Positions 54,611 through 63,204 of a stretch of DNA of 64,000 nucleotides are shown piece by piece; within the stretch, counting starts at the first letter, position 1; each line of letters starts with the position of its first letter. The stretch covers positions 372,001-436,000 of the forward strand of contig NZ_CAJZAI010000004.1 of the NCBI RefSeq assembly GCF_914271435.1, given 5' to 3'. Below the pieces are notes generated by a model, which had not been told where the DNA came from, searched no databases, and worked only from the letters and a program-made list of their open reading frames with translations. The stretch is from Cupriavidus laharis. Its GTDB lineage: Bacteria; Pseudomonadota; Gammaproteobacteria; Burkholderiales; Burkholderiaceae. The position numbers and the translations under genes are program-made.

Positions 54611-55588
54611 TCAGGCCGCCATGGCGGGGGATGGCTGGCCGGCAGCAGGCATCGCGTACATAAGCGGCGCCATGGCGGCGTCGATGCGCGCGGCCTGCGC
54701 TGGGTTGATCATGTCGCCCAGCAGCTTGCCGAAGCGCGGCTCCAGCGCGCCGGTAACGATGTAGGTCCACCGGTAGGCCTTGAGCAACAGCTCGCGCACC
54801 TGCGTAGCCTGGGCCGAGTCCTCCGGCTTGCCGGTCACGCGCAGGAAGTAGTCGGCGTCGGCACGCGCCTGCGCCTGCAGGATCTCATCCATGCCGGCCA
54901 CCAGCGCGATCATGTCGTCCACCGCGGCATCGCGCTCGGCGGCATCGATGCGCAGGTCTTCGCGCTTCCATTCCAGTTCGTCGAGGATGGCATGCTGCGA
55001 TTCCTCGCGCCAGTGGAACAGGAACACGTCCTTGTACAGATCGGACAGGCCCGGCGCCATGCCGATGCTGGCGCGGTAGTGCGCCTGCGAGAACAGTTCC
55101 AGCTGACAGGTCATGGCCAGCACGGCCCAGGTCCGCTTGCCCAGCACGAAGGCGGCTACATCGTTCGGCGCGGCATCGAAATGGTAGCCGGCGGGCATGT
55201 GCACCGCGATCAGGCGCTCGATGCGGCGGAACAGTTCCTGGTGCTTCAGCTCTTCGTCGGTGAAGCGGATCAGCGCTTCCAGCGCGGTCTGGTCGCCGAA
55301 GCGGTGGTCCTGCGTCAACTCCAGCACCTTGGCGCTGACGAAGCGCTCGACCAGCCCGAACATGTTGGCGTACGTACGGCCTTGCACCTGGCTCAGGAAG
55401 CGTTGCTCGTCAGGCGTCAGGAAGGTGAGCTCGTCGACCAGCGACAGGCCGTCCGGCAGGAACTTGTGGTGCATGTCGAAACTGCGGTCGCGGATCACGT
55501 CGCGGTCGATATCCCAGCGAATGCGGCGGGATGTGGCGATGCAGCGGGCGTAGCGCTGTGTGTCGGTAGTCGAGGCGGGGTCTTGCAT
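54611..55588 (-). CDS. Ferritin-like diiron protein, AurF-like ligand pattern
   Basis: A 325-residue helical protein without membrane segments. Seven acidic/His residues fit a carboxylate-bridged diiron site: Glu in FGLVERFVSA; ExxH in TDEELKHQELF; Glu in QLELFSQAHY; and H-x3-E-x2-H in FLFHWREESQHAILDE. The spacing closely follows the AurF family of p-aminobenzoate N-oxygenases, which suggests an N-oxygenase or other oxygen-activating enzyme; this is inference from spacing only. The start at 55588 (MQDPASTTDTQRYARC) has AGGAG upstream. It is a lone gene, convergent with kup, with no biosynthetic partners. Confidence 0.65.
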   Translation of the reverse strand: MQDPASTTDTQRYARCIATSRRIRWDIDRDVIRDRSFDMHHKFLPDGLSLVDELTFLTPDEQRFLSQVQGRTYANMFGLVERFVSAKVLELTQDHRFGDQTALEALIRFTDEELKHQELFRRIERLIAVHMPAGYHFDAAPNDVAAFVLGKRTWAVLAMTCQLELFSQAHYRASIGMAPGLSDLYKDVFLFHWREESQHAILDELEWKREDLRIDAAERDAAVDDMIALVAGMDEILQAQARADADYFLRVTGKPEDSAQATQVRELLLKAYRWTYIVTGALEPRFGKLLGDMINPAQAARIDAAMAPLMYAMPAAGQPSPAMAA

Positions 55589-56244
55589 GGCAACTCCTGA
55601 GGGGATGGCACCGTCGCGATTGACGGTGAGCGAATCTTTCCCGCATCGGGCCGGCACGGCATGAGGCCCTTGTCCCGGTTGGGCCGTACGGCGCGACATG
55701 ATCGCTGCCGGCTGGCGGGACATCAGTCCCGATGCCCGGGTTGGGGTTCACTAGCGGCCACTGTTTGCCGTTTAGCCGGATACAGGCTAGCGACAGGTGC
55801 CGGGAGCGCGCGACGGGGCAGACGCCGCGGTGCGCAGTGCGCCTGCGTATGGCCGCCCCGGAACCGATCTCGGGGCGGCTGTCCCGGAATCCCGACCGTC
55901 CGGCGAGCCCGGAAGGCCGGAACCGGGACACGCGCCTCAGGCACTGGCTTGCCGTACGGCCGGACAATGCGTTCCTCTGCTTGCACCCGCGGGACCTTGC
56001 AGCCATTGCAGGGATGCTGCGATAGCTGCACTGAGACACACGACGCATTGACACGGTAGTCAGGCGCCCTGGCGCTGCCACGATGGGATGGCGGCAGACG
56101 GGCACCGCACTCGGCCAGGCACGGCAAAGGCGATCCCGTGCGGCCCCGCATTGAAGGCGCTCATCGAGCGAGATCGCCTGTACAAGGCCATGCCGCGCCC
56201 CGGTCCCGTACCTGGCGGTCCGGCGGGCCCTGTTGGAGTCATCC
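55589..56244. other. Long intergenic region upstream of the diiron gene
   Basis: These 656 bp are GC-rich and I see no supported gene on either strand. Near the diiron gene start is an inverted repeat ACCGTC (55610-55615) and GACGGT (55622-55627); further up is CGGGAC-ATCA-GTCCCG (55716-55731). Both could be operators or RNA hairpins. No promoter is convincing. Confidence 0.4.
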
Positions 56245-56655
56245 ATGCGTATGAACCTTGCCAAGACCATGCTTGCCGCTGCCGCACTCGCCGCCGGGCT
56301 TTGCAGCATGGCCCACGCCGACGTGCGTGGCGAAGCCCCACGGGCAACTGCCGCGCCGGGCCATAACGGCCCGCGCGATCCCTTCACCGATGGCGCCCGC
56401 GGCGCAGCACAGGCCGATTCGCTAAGGAATGCACCGGCTGTCATCGCGCGTCAGGGCATGTCCGTGTGCGCGGTCGATGGCTCGGGCGCTGACCAGGGCG
56501 TCATGCGCATGGGCAAGCCTGATCCTTACACCGACGGCAGCCGCATGGGCGGCCGCTATGACCCCTTCACCGACGGCGCCCGCGCGCAGCAGGGAGACGG
56601 GCGTGGCGGCGCGTGCCTGACTGCCGGCCCAGCGCAGGAGGCACTGCACACATAG
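56245..56655 (+). CDS. Small secreted protein with DP(F/Y)TDG(A/S)R repeats
   Basis: A 136-residue protein with a signal peptide (MRMNLAKTMLAAAALAAGLC to SMAHA). The mature chain holds three copies of an eight-residue motif: DPFTDGAR, DPYTDGSR and DPFTDGAR again, at roughly residues 45, 93 and 106, spaced by Gly/Arg-rich sequence, plus two Cys. I do not recognise the family; the repeats look like a metal- or carbohydrate-binding or self-assembly unit, which is speculation. GGAG precedes the ATG at 56245. It is flanked by non-coding DNA on both sides. Confidence 0.7.
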   Translation: MRMNLAKTMLAAAALAAGLCSMAHADVRGEAPRATAAPGHNGPRDPFTDGARGAAQADSLRNAPAVIARQGMSVCAVDGSGADQGVMRMGKPDPYTDGSRMGGRYDPFTDGARAQQGDGRGGACLTAGPAQEALHT

Positions 56656-56917
56656 TGGCGATCACCAGCCCCAGGGCAACCCTCCGCCTTCCTGCCTGCT
56701 GATCCTGCGCCTCGCGGCGTGTGCGCCATGACCGCCACATGCACCGCGCTGGCGCAAGCCTGACGCCAGGTGGGACAGGCCCGGTTTTCGCCGGGCCTGG
56801 CAGCGCTTTGCCATCTCGGCAAGCGGATTCCTTTGCTAATCTAGGTAAGTCACGTAGCGCGCCAATCGCGTGGGCCGGTTGCTGCCCGCGCCGGCAACCT
56901 GTGCCGCGTGAGCCGAG

Positions 56918-58000
56918 ATGCCGATGCTCAAGCAGCAGATCCGCCTGTGCACCAGCCGCGATGGCGTGCGGCTGGCGTATGCCATCACCGGCAGCGGTCC
57001 GCCGCTGGTCAAGGCGGCGAACTGGATGAGCCATCTGGAGTTCGATGTCGGCAGCCCGGTGTGGAGCCACATGCTGGCGGCATTGTCCAGCGACCATACG
57101 CTGATCCGGTATGACGAGCGCGGCTGCGGGCTTTCCGATCGCGAGGTGGAAGACCTGTCCTTCGACGCCTGGCTGCGCGACCTGGAAACCATTGTCGACG
57201 CCACGGGCGTGGACCATTTCCCCTTGCTGGGTATCTCGCAGGGCGCATCGATCGCCGTGGCGTACGCCGTGGCGCACCCGCGGCGGGTCAGCCATCTGAT
57301 CCTGCACGGCGGCTACGCGCGCGGGCGGCTCAAGCGCGATTTGCACCTGAACCCGCACCTGCGTGACGAAGCCGAGCTGATGAACAAGCTGGCCGAACTT
57401 GGGTGGGGACAGGAGAACCCGGCCTTTCGCCAGTTCTTCACGACGCAGTTCATCCCCGGCGGCACGGCCGAGCAGCACCGGTGGTTCAACGAACTGGAAC
57501 GGGTCTCGACCTCACCGGTGAATGCGGCGCGCTTCATGCGCGTATTCAACGAGATCGACGTGGTGGCGCTGCTGCCCCTGGTGTCCTGCCCGACGCTGGT
57601 GCTGCATGCCGTGCATGATGCGCGGGTGCCGTTCGACGAAGGGCGCCTGATTGCCAGCGAGATTCCCGGCGCACGTTTCGTACCGCTGGAAAGCGGCAAT
57701 CACCTGCTGCTGGAAACCGAGCTGGCCTGGCGCCGCTGGCTCGACGAGATCCACAATTTCCTGCCGGCCCCTGCTGCGGCGGCCGACCCGGCGTTCATGG
57801 CGCTCACGCGCCGCGAGCGGGATATCGTCGAGCTGATCGCGCAGGGGCGCGACAACGCACAGATTGCCGCCCACCTGGACCTGAGCGAGAAGACGGTGCG
57901 CAACCACATCACCAGCATCTTCTCCAAGCTGGAGGTGGAAAACCGGGCCCAGGCCATTGTGCTGGCCCGCAAGGCCGGCTTCGACCGGGCGGATGCGTAG
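56918..58000 (+). CDS. Alpha/beta hydrolase fused to LuxR-type DNA-binding domain
   Basis: A 360-residue one-component regulator. Residues about 5-285 are an alpha/beta hydrolase with a complete triad: Ser in LLGISQGASIAVAYA, Asp in LHAVHDARVPFDEG and His in ESGNHLLLE. Residues about 290-355 are a LuxR helix-turn-helix: LTRRERDIVELIAQGRDNAQ, then IAAHLDLSEKTVRNHITSIF. Proteins of this plan may sense or hydrolyse a small ester or lactone, but no ligand is known to me. It stands alone and converges with the next gene with only 13 bp between stops. Confidence 0.85.
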   Translation: MPMLKQQIRLCTSRDGVRLAYAITGSGPPLVKAANWMSHLEFDVGSPVWSHMLAALSSDHTLIRYDERGCGLSDREVEDLSFDAWLRDLETIVDATGVDHFPLLGISQGASIAVAYAVAHPRRVSHLILHGGYARGRLKRDLHLNPHLRDEAELMNKLAELGWGQENPAFRQFFTTQFIPGGTAEQHRWFNELERVSTSPVNAARFMRVFNEIDVVALLPLVSCPTLVLHAVHDARVPFDEGRLIASEIPGARFVPLESGNHLLLETELAWRRWLDEIHNFLPAPAAAADPAFMALTRRERDIVELIAQGRDNAQIAAHLDLSEKTVRNHITSIFSKLEVENRAQAIVLARKAGFDRADA

Positions 58001-58013
58001 TCGCGCTCAGGGC

Positions 58014-59084
58014 TTAGTCGTTGACCAGGGTACGTGCGTCGACCACGTGGTCGCGGTAAGCCTCGAAGATCCGGCGCAGTGCCTGCTCCATCGTCACCTC
58101 GGGCTTCCAGCCCAGTTCCTGCATGGTGTTGTCGATCTTCGGCACGCGGTGCTGCACGTCCTGGTAGCCCTTGCCGTAGAAGTCGCCCGAGGAGGTCTCG
58201 ACGATCTGCGTCTTGCGCGCTTCCTCGGCGTACTCGGGGTAGTCGGCGGCCATCTTCAGCATCATCTCGGCCAGCTCGCGCACCGAGTGGATATTGGCCG
58301 GGTTGCCGATGTTGAAGATCTTGCCCGTGGCCACGCCGTTGGGGTTCTCGATGATGCGCATCAGCGCCGAGATACCGTCCGAGATATCGGCGAACGCGCG
58401 CTTCTGCGCGCCGCCGTCGACCAGCTTGATCGGCTCGCCGCGCACGATATGGCCGAGGAACTGCGTGACCACGCGCGAGGAGCCTTCCTTCGATTCGAAG
58501 ATCGAGTCGAGCCCGGCGCCGATCCAGTTGAACGGGCGGAACAGCGTGTAGTTCAGGCCTTGCTCCATGCCGTAGGCGTGGATGACGCGGTCCATGAGCT
58601 GCTTGGAGCAGGCGTAGATCCAGCGCGGCTTGTTGATCGGGCCGTAGATGAGTGGCGACGACTCGGGATCGAACTCGTCGTCGGCGCACATGCCGTAGAC
58701 CTCGGAGGTCGACGGGAAGACGAGGTGCTTGCCGTACTTGACCGCGGCGCGCACGATCGGCAGGTTGGCTTCGAAGTCGAGCTCGAACACGCGCAGCGGC
58801 TGGCGCACGTAGGTGGCCGGGGTGGCGATGGCCACCAGCGGCAGGACCACGTCGCACTTGCGGATGTTGTACTCGATCCACTCCTTGTTGATGGTGATGT
58901 CACCCTCGAAGAAGTGCATGCGCGGATGGTTGACCAGGTCACCGAGGCGGTCGGACGACATGTCCATGCCGTAGACCTCCCACGGTGTGGTTTCCAGGAT
59001 GCGGCGCGTCAGGTGGTGGCCGATGAAGCCGTTGACGCCAAGGATGAGGACTTTCTTGCCTTGCATGGAGATGGGTTGTTGCAT
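58014..59084 (-). CDS. UDP-4-keto-pentose/UDP-xylose synthase-like decarboxylase (ArnA dehydrogenase type)
   Basis: A 356-residue NAD-dependent short-chain dehydrogenase similar to the C-terminal decarboxylase domain of ArnA, without the formyltransferase domain. The NAD motif is LILGVNGFIGHHLTRRIL; catalytic residues are in PSTSEVYG and IYACSKQLMDRVIHAYG; the RPFNWIGAGLDS block is typical of ArnA. Ralstonia has a characterised enzyme of this kind that turns UDP-glucuronate into UDP-4-keto-pentose and UDP-xylose. It should make the sugar nucleotide for surface modification and lies 37 bp downstream of the ArnT-like gene. Confidence 0.88.
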   Translation of the reverse strand: MQQPISMQGKKVLILGVNGFIGHHLTRRILETTPWEVYGMDMSSDRLGDLVNHPRMHFFEGDITINKEWIEYNIRKCDVVLPLVAIATPATYVRQPLRVFELDFEANLPIVRAAVKYGKHLVFPSTSEVYGMCADDEFDPESSPLIYGPINKPRWIYACSKQLMDRVIHAYGMEQGLNYTLFRPFNWIGAGLDSIFESKEGSSRVVTQFLGHIVRGEPIKLVDGGAQKRAFADISDGISALMRIIENPNGVATGKIFNIGNPANIHSVRELAEMMLKMAADYPEYAEEARKTQIVETSSGDFYGKGYQDVQHRVPKIDNTMQELGWKPEVTMEQALRRIFEAYRDHVVDARTLVND

Positions 59085-59121
59085 GGGTTAAGCGTAAGGG
59101 TGCGCCGGGCCTGGGGCCGGG

Positions 59122-60885
59122 CTAGCGTTGTTGCGGCGGAGCGCTCACGGCAAAGTTGGCCACGGCGACGCGGCGCCAGTCGCGTGCCACCACGTACATG
59201 GGCGCGCGCTGGCTGAGTTCGGCAAAGGTCTGCGGCGACATGATCGCGATGGCCGGCTGTCCGTCCTGCCACGCGGCAAGGAACGCCGCAGTGGTCGGCA
59301 GCCATTTCTGCGGCTCCTGGGTGACGCCGAATTCCAGCTCGTCGGCGTGCTCGACCATGACCAGCGGATGGCGCAGGTAGAACGGCAGCGTATGGTCCAG
59401 CACGCGCACGCCATAGAGCTTCATGTCGGGGCGCAGCACGCGCGCAACCGGCGCGATCATGTCGACACCCGATGCGGAGCGGCCGATGACTTCATGCCCC
59501 AGCAGCGCTGCCGTGAATGCCGTGCACATGCCCAGCGCGTAGACCGTGATGCTTGCCAGCAGCCCGCGTCGCGGCAGCAGCCAGCGCGCCGCCAGCGTGC
59601 TGGCAATGACCAGCCCGAAGGCAACGGCGGCCCAGACCGCATAGGCCCGATACAGCGCATTGGGCGTGTTGTTCGAATTCAGGGTGGCGACGATCGGGCT
59701 TGCCAGCAGCCCGATAGCACCGATTACCACGCCGGCCACGAGCTGGCGGCGCCAGGACCGTTCGGAGATCGAATCCAGTGCCACGCCGCCAAGCATGCCC
59801 AACGCCGGGAAGATCGGCAGAATATAACCGGGCAGCTTTGAGTGCGACAGGCTGAAGAAGACAAAGATGGCGACCGCCCAGATGGCGGCGAGCAGCGCGG
59901 GCTGGAACGGTCGCGGCCCACTGCCGTCCGCCACGCCGGCGCACTCGCGCACCGCGCGCCACATGCGCGGAAACAGGCCCAGCCATGGCAGGAAGCCTGC
60001 AATCACGAGCGGTACGAAGTAAAGCAGCGGGCCTTTGCGCGAATGCACGGTCGACGTGTAGCGCTGCCAGTGCTCGTGGATGAAGAAGAAGCGCAGGAAC
60101 TCCGGATTGCGCTCGGACACCAGCCAGAACCACGGCACCGCGACCAGCAGCATCAGTGCAATGCCGCTCGCCAGATGCAGGCGGCGCCACAGGGCAAGGT
60201 CACGCGTGACAAGCGTGTAGATCACCAGCACCATCCCGGGCAAGGCGATACCAACCAGTCCCTTGGTCAGGATGGCAATGCCCATGGTCAGCCAGCATGC
60301 CAGCATCCAGTTGCGGCGCGCGGACGGGCTGGCCAGCGGGTGCTGGGCCAGCAGCATGAACGCCAGTACGCAGGCCATGGCGCCGGACAGCGTCATGTCC
60401 AGCGTGTTGAAGTGTGCCGCGACGCTCCACATCGGCGCCGCTACCAGTACGAGTCCCGTGAGCAGCGCGGTGCGGGCGCCGAACCAGCGGTGCGCCGCCA
60501 GCATGGACGCCAGCAGTCCGATGGCGCCGGCCAGGGCGACGCACAGGCGCGCCTGCCAGTCGCCAATGCCGAACAGCGCATAGGACAGCGCCGTCACCCA
60601 CATATGGAACGGCGGCTTTTCGAAGTACTTCAGTTCGTTGTAGCGAATAGTCACCCAGTCGCCGCTGAGGAACATCTCGCGGGCGATTTCGGCATACCGG
60701 CCTTCATCGGGGCCGATCAGGTGGCGCATGCCAAGCGTGCCGAACCATAGCAGCGCAACCACCACGCAGACGCCTGTCAGCACAATCAGCGGAACACCGC
60801 CGAAGCTTCGCCTGTGCCACGGGTGTGCAGCTTGCGCGGCAAGCACGTCGTGCTCGCCCGTCAGGCGGTCGGAACCTTGAAACAT
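59122..60885 (-). CDS. ArnT-like membrane glycosyltransferase (GT83)
   Basis: A 587-residue inner-membrane protein with about twelve hydrophobic segments. The N-terminal periplasmic-loop motif MRHLIGPDEGRYAEIAREMF carries the catalytic Asp-Glu of lipid-linked glycosyltransferases, followed by NELKYFEKPPFHMWVTALSY; both are ArnT signatures. ArnT moves 4-amino-arabinose from undecaprenyl phosphate to lipid A, giving polymyxin resistance. The ATG at 60885 (MFQGSDRLTGEHD) is chosen although it lacks a good ribosome site; a TTG at 60975 is an alternative. It is divergent from pmrA-pmrB. Confidence 0.85.
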   Translation of the reverse strand: MFQGSDRLTGEHDVLAAQAAHPWHRRSFGGVPLIVLTGVCVVVALLWFGTLGMRHLIGPDEGRYAEIAREMFLSGDWVTIRYNELKYFEKPPFHMWVTALSYALFGIGDWQARLCVALAGAIGLLASMLAAHRWFGARTALLTGLVLVAAPMWSVAAHFNTLDMTLSGAMACVLAFMLLAQHPLASPSARRNWMLACWLTMGIAILTKGLVGIALPGMVLVIYTLVTRDLALWRRLHLASGIALMLLVAVPWFWLVSERNPEFLRFFFIHEHWQRYTSTVHSRKGPLLYFVPLVIAGFLPWLGLFPRMWRAVRECAGVADGSGPRPFQPALLAAIWAVAIFVFFSLSHSKLPGYILPIFPALGMLGGVALDSISERSWRRQLVAGVVIGAIGLLASPIVATLNSNNTPNALYRAYAVWAAVAFGLVIASTLAARWLLPRRGLLASITVYALGMCTAFTAALLGHEVIGRSASGVDMIAPVARVLRPDMKLYGVRVLDHTLPFYLRHPLVMVEHADELEFGVTQEPQKWLPTTAAFLAAWQDGQPAIAIMSPQTFAELSQRAPMYVVARDWRRVAVANFAVSAPPQQR

Positions 60886-61014
60886 GAAGGAGGAAGCTGG
60901 CGTGGCGGTATTGGGTATCGGGCCGGAAACCGGGTAATGCCGTGCGGCAACGGTTGTCGGAGGGAATGCGGACAAGCGGCTGGTTCAGGGCAACGCCGAA
61001 GGATAAGTGACGAA

Positions 61015-61033
61015 CCTTAATGGCAGATTAAGG
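61015..61033. promoter_or_regulatory. PmrA-box-like palindrome
   Basis: CCTTAAT-GGCAG-ATTAAGG is a perfect palindrome with 7-bp arms and a 5-bp spacer in the region between the ArnT-like gene and pmrA. PmrA boxes in enterobacteria read YTTAAK-N5-YTTAAK; here CTTAAT-N5-ATTAAG has the same length and core. It could serve both promoters. Confidence 0.6.
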
Positions 61034-61118
61034 AAGTTTGGGCAGAATGGCGGTTGCGCGACTTACCGCGGCTTTATTGCCCTTCATTGGCCTATATCGC
61101 TAAAAATCGGGCCTGGAA

Positions 61119-61790
61119 ATGAGAATTCTTATTGTTGAAGACGACCCCATGCTGGGCGACGGCTTGCTGCATGGGCTGCAACTGATGGGATATGTCGTCG
61201 ACTGGTTCACCACCGGCGCCGAGGCGGACCATGCGCTTGGCGTGGTGCACTACGATGCCGTGGTGCTGGACCTGGGGCTGCCGGGCGAAGACGGCATGAC
61301 GTGGCTCAGGCGCTGGCGCGAGCGTCGCTGCCAGATTCCGGTGCTGGTGCTGACAGCGCGCGACGCCATCGAGAGCCGCATCAGCGGACTGGACGCCGGT
61401 GCCGACGACTACCTCGTCAAGCCGATCTCGCTCGATGAATTGGCAGCCCGGCTGCGTGCCATGACGCGCCGCGCGGCGGGCAACTCGGCACCGGTCTGGC
61501 GGCATGGGGCGCTGGAGTTCCACCCGGCGGCCAGGCAGGCCTTCTGGCACGGCAAGCCCGTGGACCTGACCAGCCGCGAGGCCATGCTGCTCGAACTGCT
61601 GCTGGCGCACCCGAACCGCCTGCTGACGCGCGATTTCCTGCGCGACAAGCTCTATGACTGGCAGGCGGGCCTGGAAAGCAACACGCTCGAGGTGCATATC
61701 CATCACCTGCGCCGCAAGATCCATCCGAAGATCGTCCGCACCTTCCGCGGGGCAGGCTACACGCTCGGTGCCGCCGAGGACTGCGCATGA
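61119..61790 (+). CDS. pmrA: OmpR-type response regulator, PmrA/BasR-like
   Basis: A 223-residue regulator. Receiver: MRILIVEDDPMLGDGLL acidic pocket, phospho-Asp in AVVLDLGLPGEDGM, Lys in DDYLVKPISLDEL. Winged helix: VDLTSREAMLLELLLAHPNR and LEVHIHHLRRKIHPKIVRTF. It responds to the kinase encoded next, with overlapping genes, and its site beside a PmrA-box-like palindrome and an ArnT-like gene supports the PmrA assignment over other OmpR types. Target genes are likely the divergent glycosyltransferase unit. Confidence 0.82.
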   Translation: MRILIVEDDPMLGDGLLHGLQLMGYVVDWFTTGAEADHALGVVHYDAVVLDLGLPGEDGMTWLRRWRERRCQIPVLVLTARDAIESRISGLDAGADDYLVKPISLDELAARLRAMTRRAAGNSAPVWRHGALEFHPAARQAFWHGKPVDLTSREAMLLELLLAHPNRLLTRDFLRDKLYDWQAGLESNTLEVHIHHLRRKIHPKIVRTFRGAGYTLGAAEDCA

Positions 61791-63145
61791 CGCTGCAGCG
61801 GCGCCTGATCCTGGCCGTGCTGATCGCGGCCCCGGTGGTGTGGCTGTTGACCATTGCCATGACCTACGTGCGCGCGCGGCACGAGATCAACGAGCTGTAC
61901 GACACCGACATGGTCCGCATGGCGATGCAGATGCACTCGCTGGTGCCGCTGGTCGACATCACGGCGGCGCCGTCGCGGGCCCGGCTGCCGACGATTGCCG
62001 AGGGGGACCAGGGAGATGCGGGCCTTGGCGACCTGGCGATTGCCGCCTGGCTGCCGGACGGCACGCCCATGCATATCGATCCGGACGGAGACCGCCTGCC
62101 GAGGGCGCGGGGCGTCAAGGGTTTTACGGATCAGCGCATCGATGGCCACCACTGGCGGCTGTATTACCTGGACGATGACGCCACCGGGTGGCGCGTGTGC
62201 ATCGGGCAGAAACTGGGTGAGCGCAATGAGCTGATCCTGTCCTATATCGCTGCGCAAGTGCTTCCATGGGCCGCCGGCCTGCCTGTGCTGATCGGGCTGC
62301 TGATCTGGTTCATGCGACGTGCGATGGCACCGGTGCGCGAACTCTCCGCAGATATCGAGCGCCGTTCCCCGCATGACCCGGAGCCACTGAGCCTGGCAGC
62401 GGTGCCCGGCGAACTGGTACCGCTGGTCAACGCCATGAACCGGTTGCTGGTCCGCGTATCAGACTCGATCGAACATGAGCGGCGCCTGACAGCGGATGCC
62501 GCGCACGAAATGCGCACGCCGCTGGCTGCGCTGAAGGCGCAGTGGGAAATCGCGCAGCGCTCGCCGGATGAAGGCGAGCGCGCCAGGGCACGCGCCAATG
62601 TGGAGTCGGGCATCGACCGCATGAGCCGGCTGGTGTCGCAACTGCTGACCATGAGCCGGCTCGAGGATGCGCCGGCACTGGCCTTGCTGGAGGATGTGAA
62701 CTGGCAGCCGATCGCGCAGCGGGCACTGTCGGATTGCCTGGCGCTGGCGCAGCGCAGGAAGGTCGACGTGGAACTGATCTGGCCATCGGACGACATGATG
62801 CCCTTGCCGCTGGCCGGTGACCCGAACCTGCTCGGGCTGATGCTGCGCAACCTGCTGGACAATGCGATCCGCTACAGCCCCGCGGGCGCGATGGTCACCA
62901 TGGATTTCCGTGCCGATGCCATCGTGGTCTGCGATGAAGGGCCGGGTGTGGCGCCAGAGGTGCTGGAAAGGCTTGGCGACCGCTTTTTCCGCGGTGGAGG
63001 TCAGCGCGAACAGGGGCATGGGCTTGGCATCTCGATCGCCCAGCGCGTTGCGAGGCTCCACGGGCTGGGGATTGCGTTCGCCAACCGCGCCGACGGCCGT
63101 TCGGGCCTGACGGTACGCATTTTCCGCTGCGGCGAACAGCGATGA
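61787..63145 (+). CDS. pmrB: Sensor histidine kinase, PmrB/QseC-like
   Basis: A 452-residue membrane kinase. Two membrane segments (RLILAVLIAAPVVWLLTIAM at the N-terminus; IAAQVLPWAAGLPVLIGLLI near 155-175) enclose a periplasmic sensor of about 125 residues rich in Asp and His (GDGDRLPRARG region, HHWRLYYLDDDATG). The H-box is TADAAHEMRTPLAALKAQWE, N-box LRNLLDNAIRYS and G-box DEGPGVAPE, GHGLGISIAQRV. The ATGA-type overlap with the regulator shows coupling. QseB/QseC and PmrA/PmrB are hard to tell apart by sequence; context favours PmrB. Confidence 0.82.
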   Translation: MTLQRRLILAVLIAAPVVWLLTIAMTYVRARHEINELYDTDMVRMAMQMHSLVPLVDITAAPSRARLPTIAEGDQGDAGLGDLAIAAWLPDGTPMHIDPDGDRLPRARGVKGFTDQRIDGHHWRLYYLDDDATGWRVCIGQKLGERNELILSYIAAQVLPWAAGLPVLIGLLIWFMRRAMAPVRELSADIERRSPHDPEPLSLAAVPGELVPLVNAMNRLLVRVSDSIEHERRLTADAAHEMRTPLAALKAQWEIAQRSPDEGERARARANVESGIDRMSRLVSQLLTMSRLEDAPALALLEDVNWQPIAQRALSDCLALAQRRKVDVELIWPSDDMMPLPLAGDPNLLGLMLRNLLDNAIRYSPAGAMVTMDFRADAIVVCDEGPGVAPEVLERLGDRFFRGGGQREQGHGLGISIAQRVARLHGLGIAFANRADGRSGLTVRIFRCGEQR

Positions 63146-63176
63146 AAAAAAGCCCCGCGCGGCAATCGCGTGGGGC
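63145..63176 (-). terminator. Intrinsic terminator of tex (minus strand)
   Basis: GCCCCGCGC (63152-63160) pairs with GCGTGGGGC (63168-63176) with one G-T wobble. On the minus strand the stem is followed by seven T (plus 63145-63151), 28 bp beyond the tex stop. It overlaps the end of the kinase gene. Confidence 0.8.
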
Positions 63177-63204
63177 ATCTTTCATACAGCGCGGGCCAGT
63201 GGGA

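Noticed and set aside
55661..56059. Open frames of up to about 130 codons in the gap 55589-56244
   Set aside because: Their translations are Arg/Gly-rich with no recognisable motif, and lack good ribosome sites.
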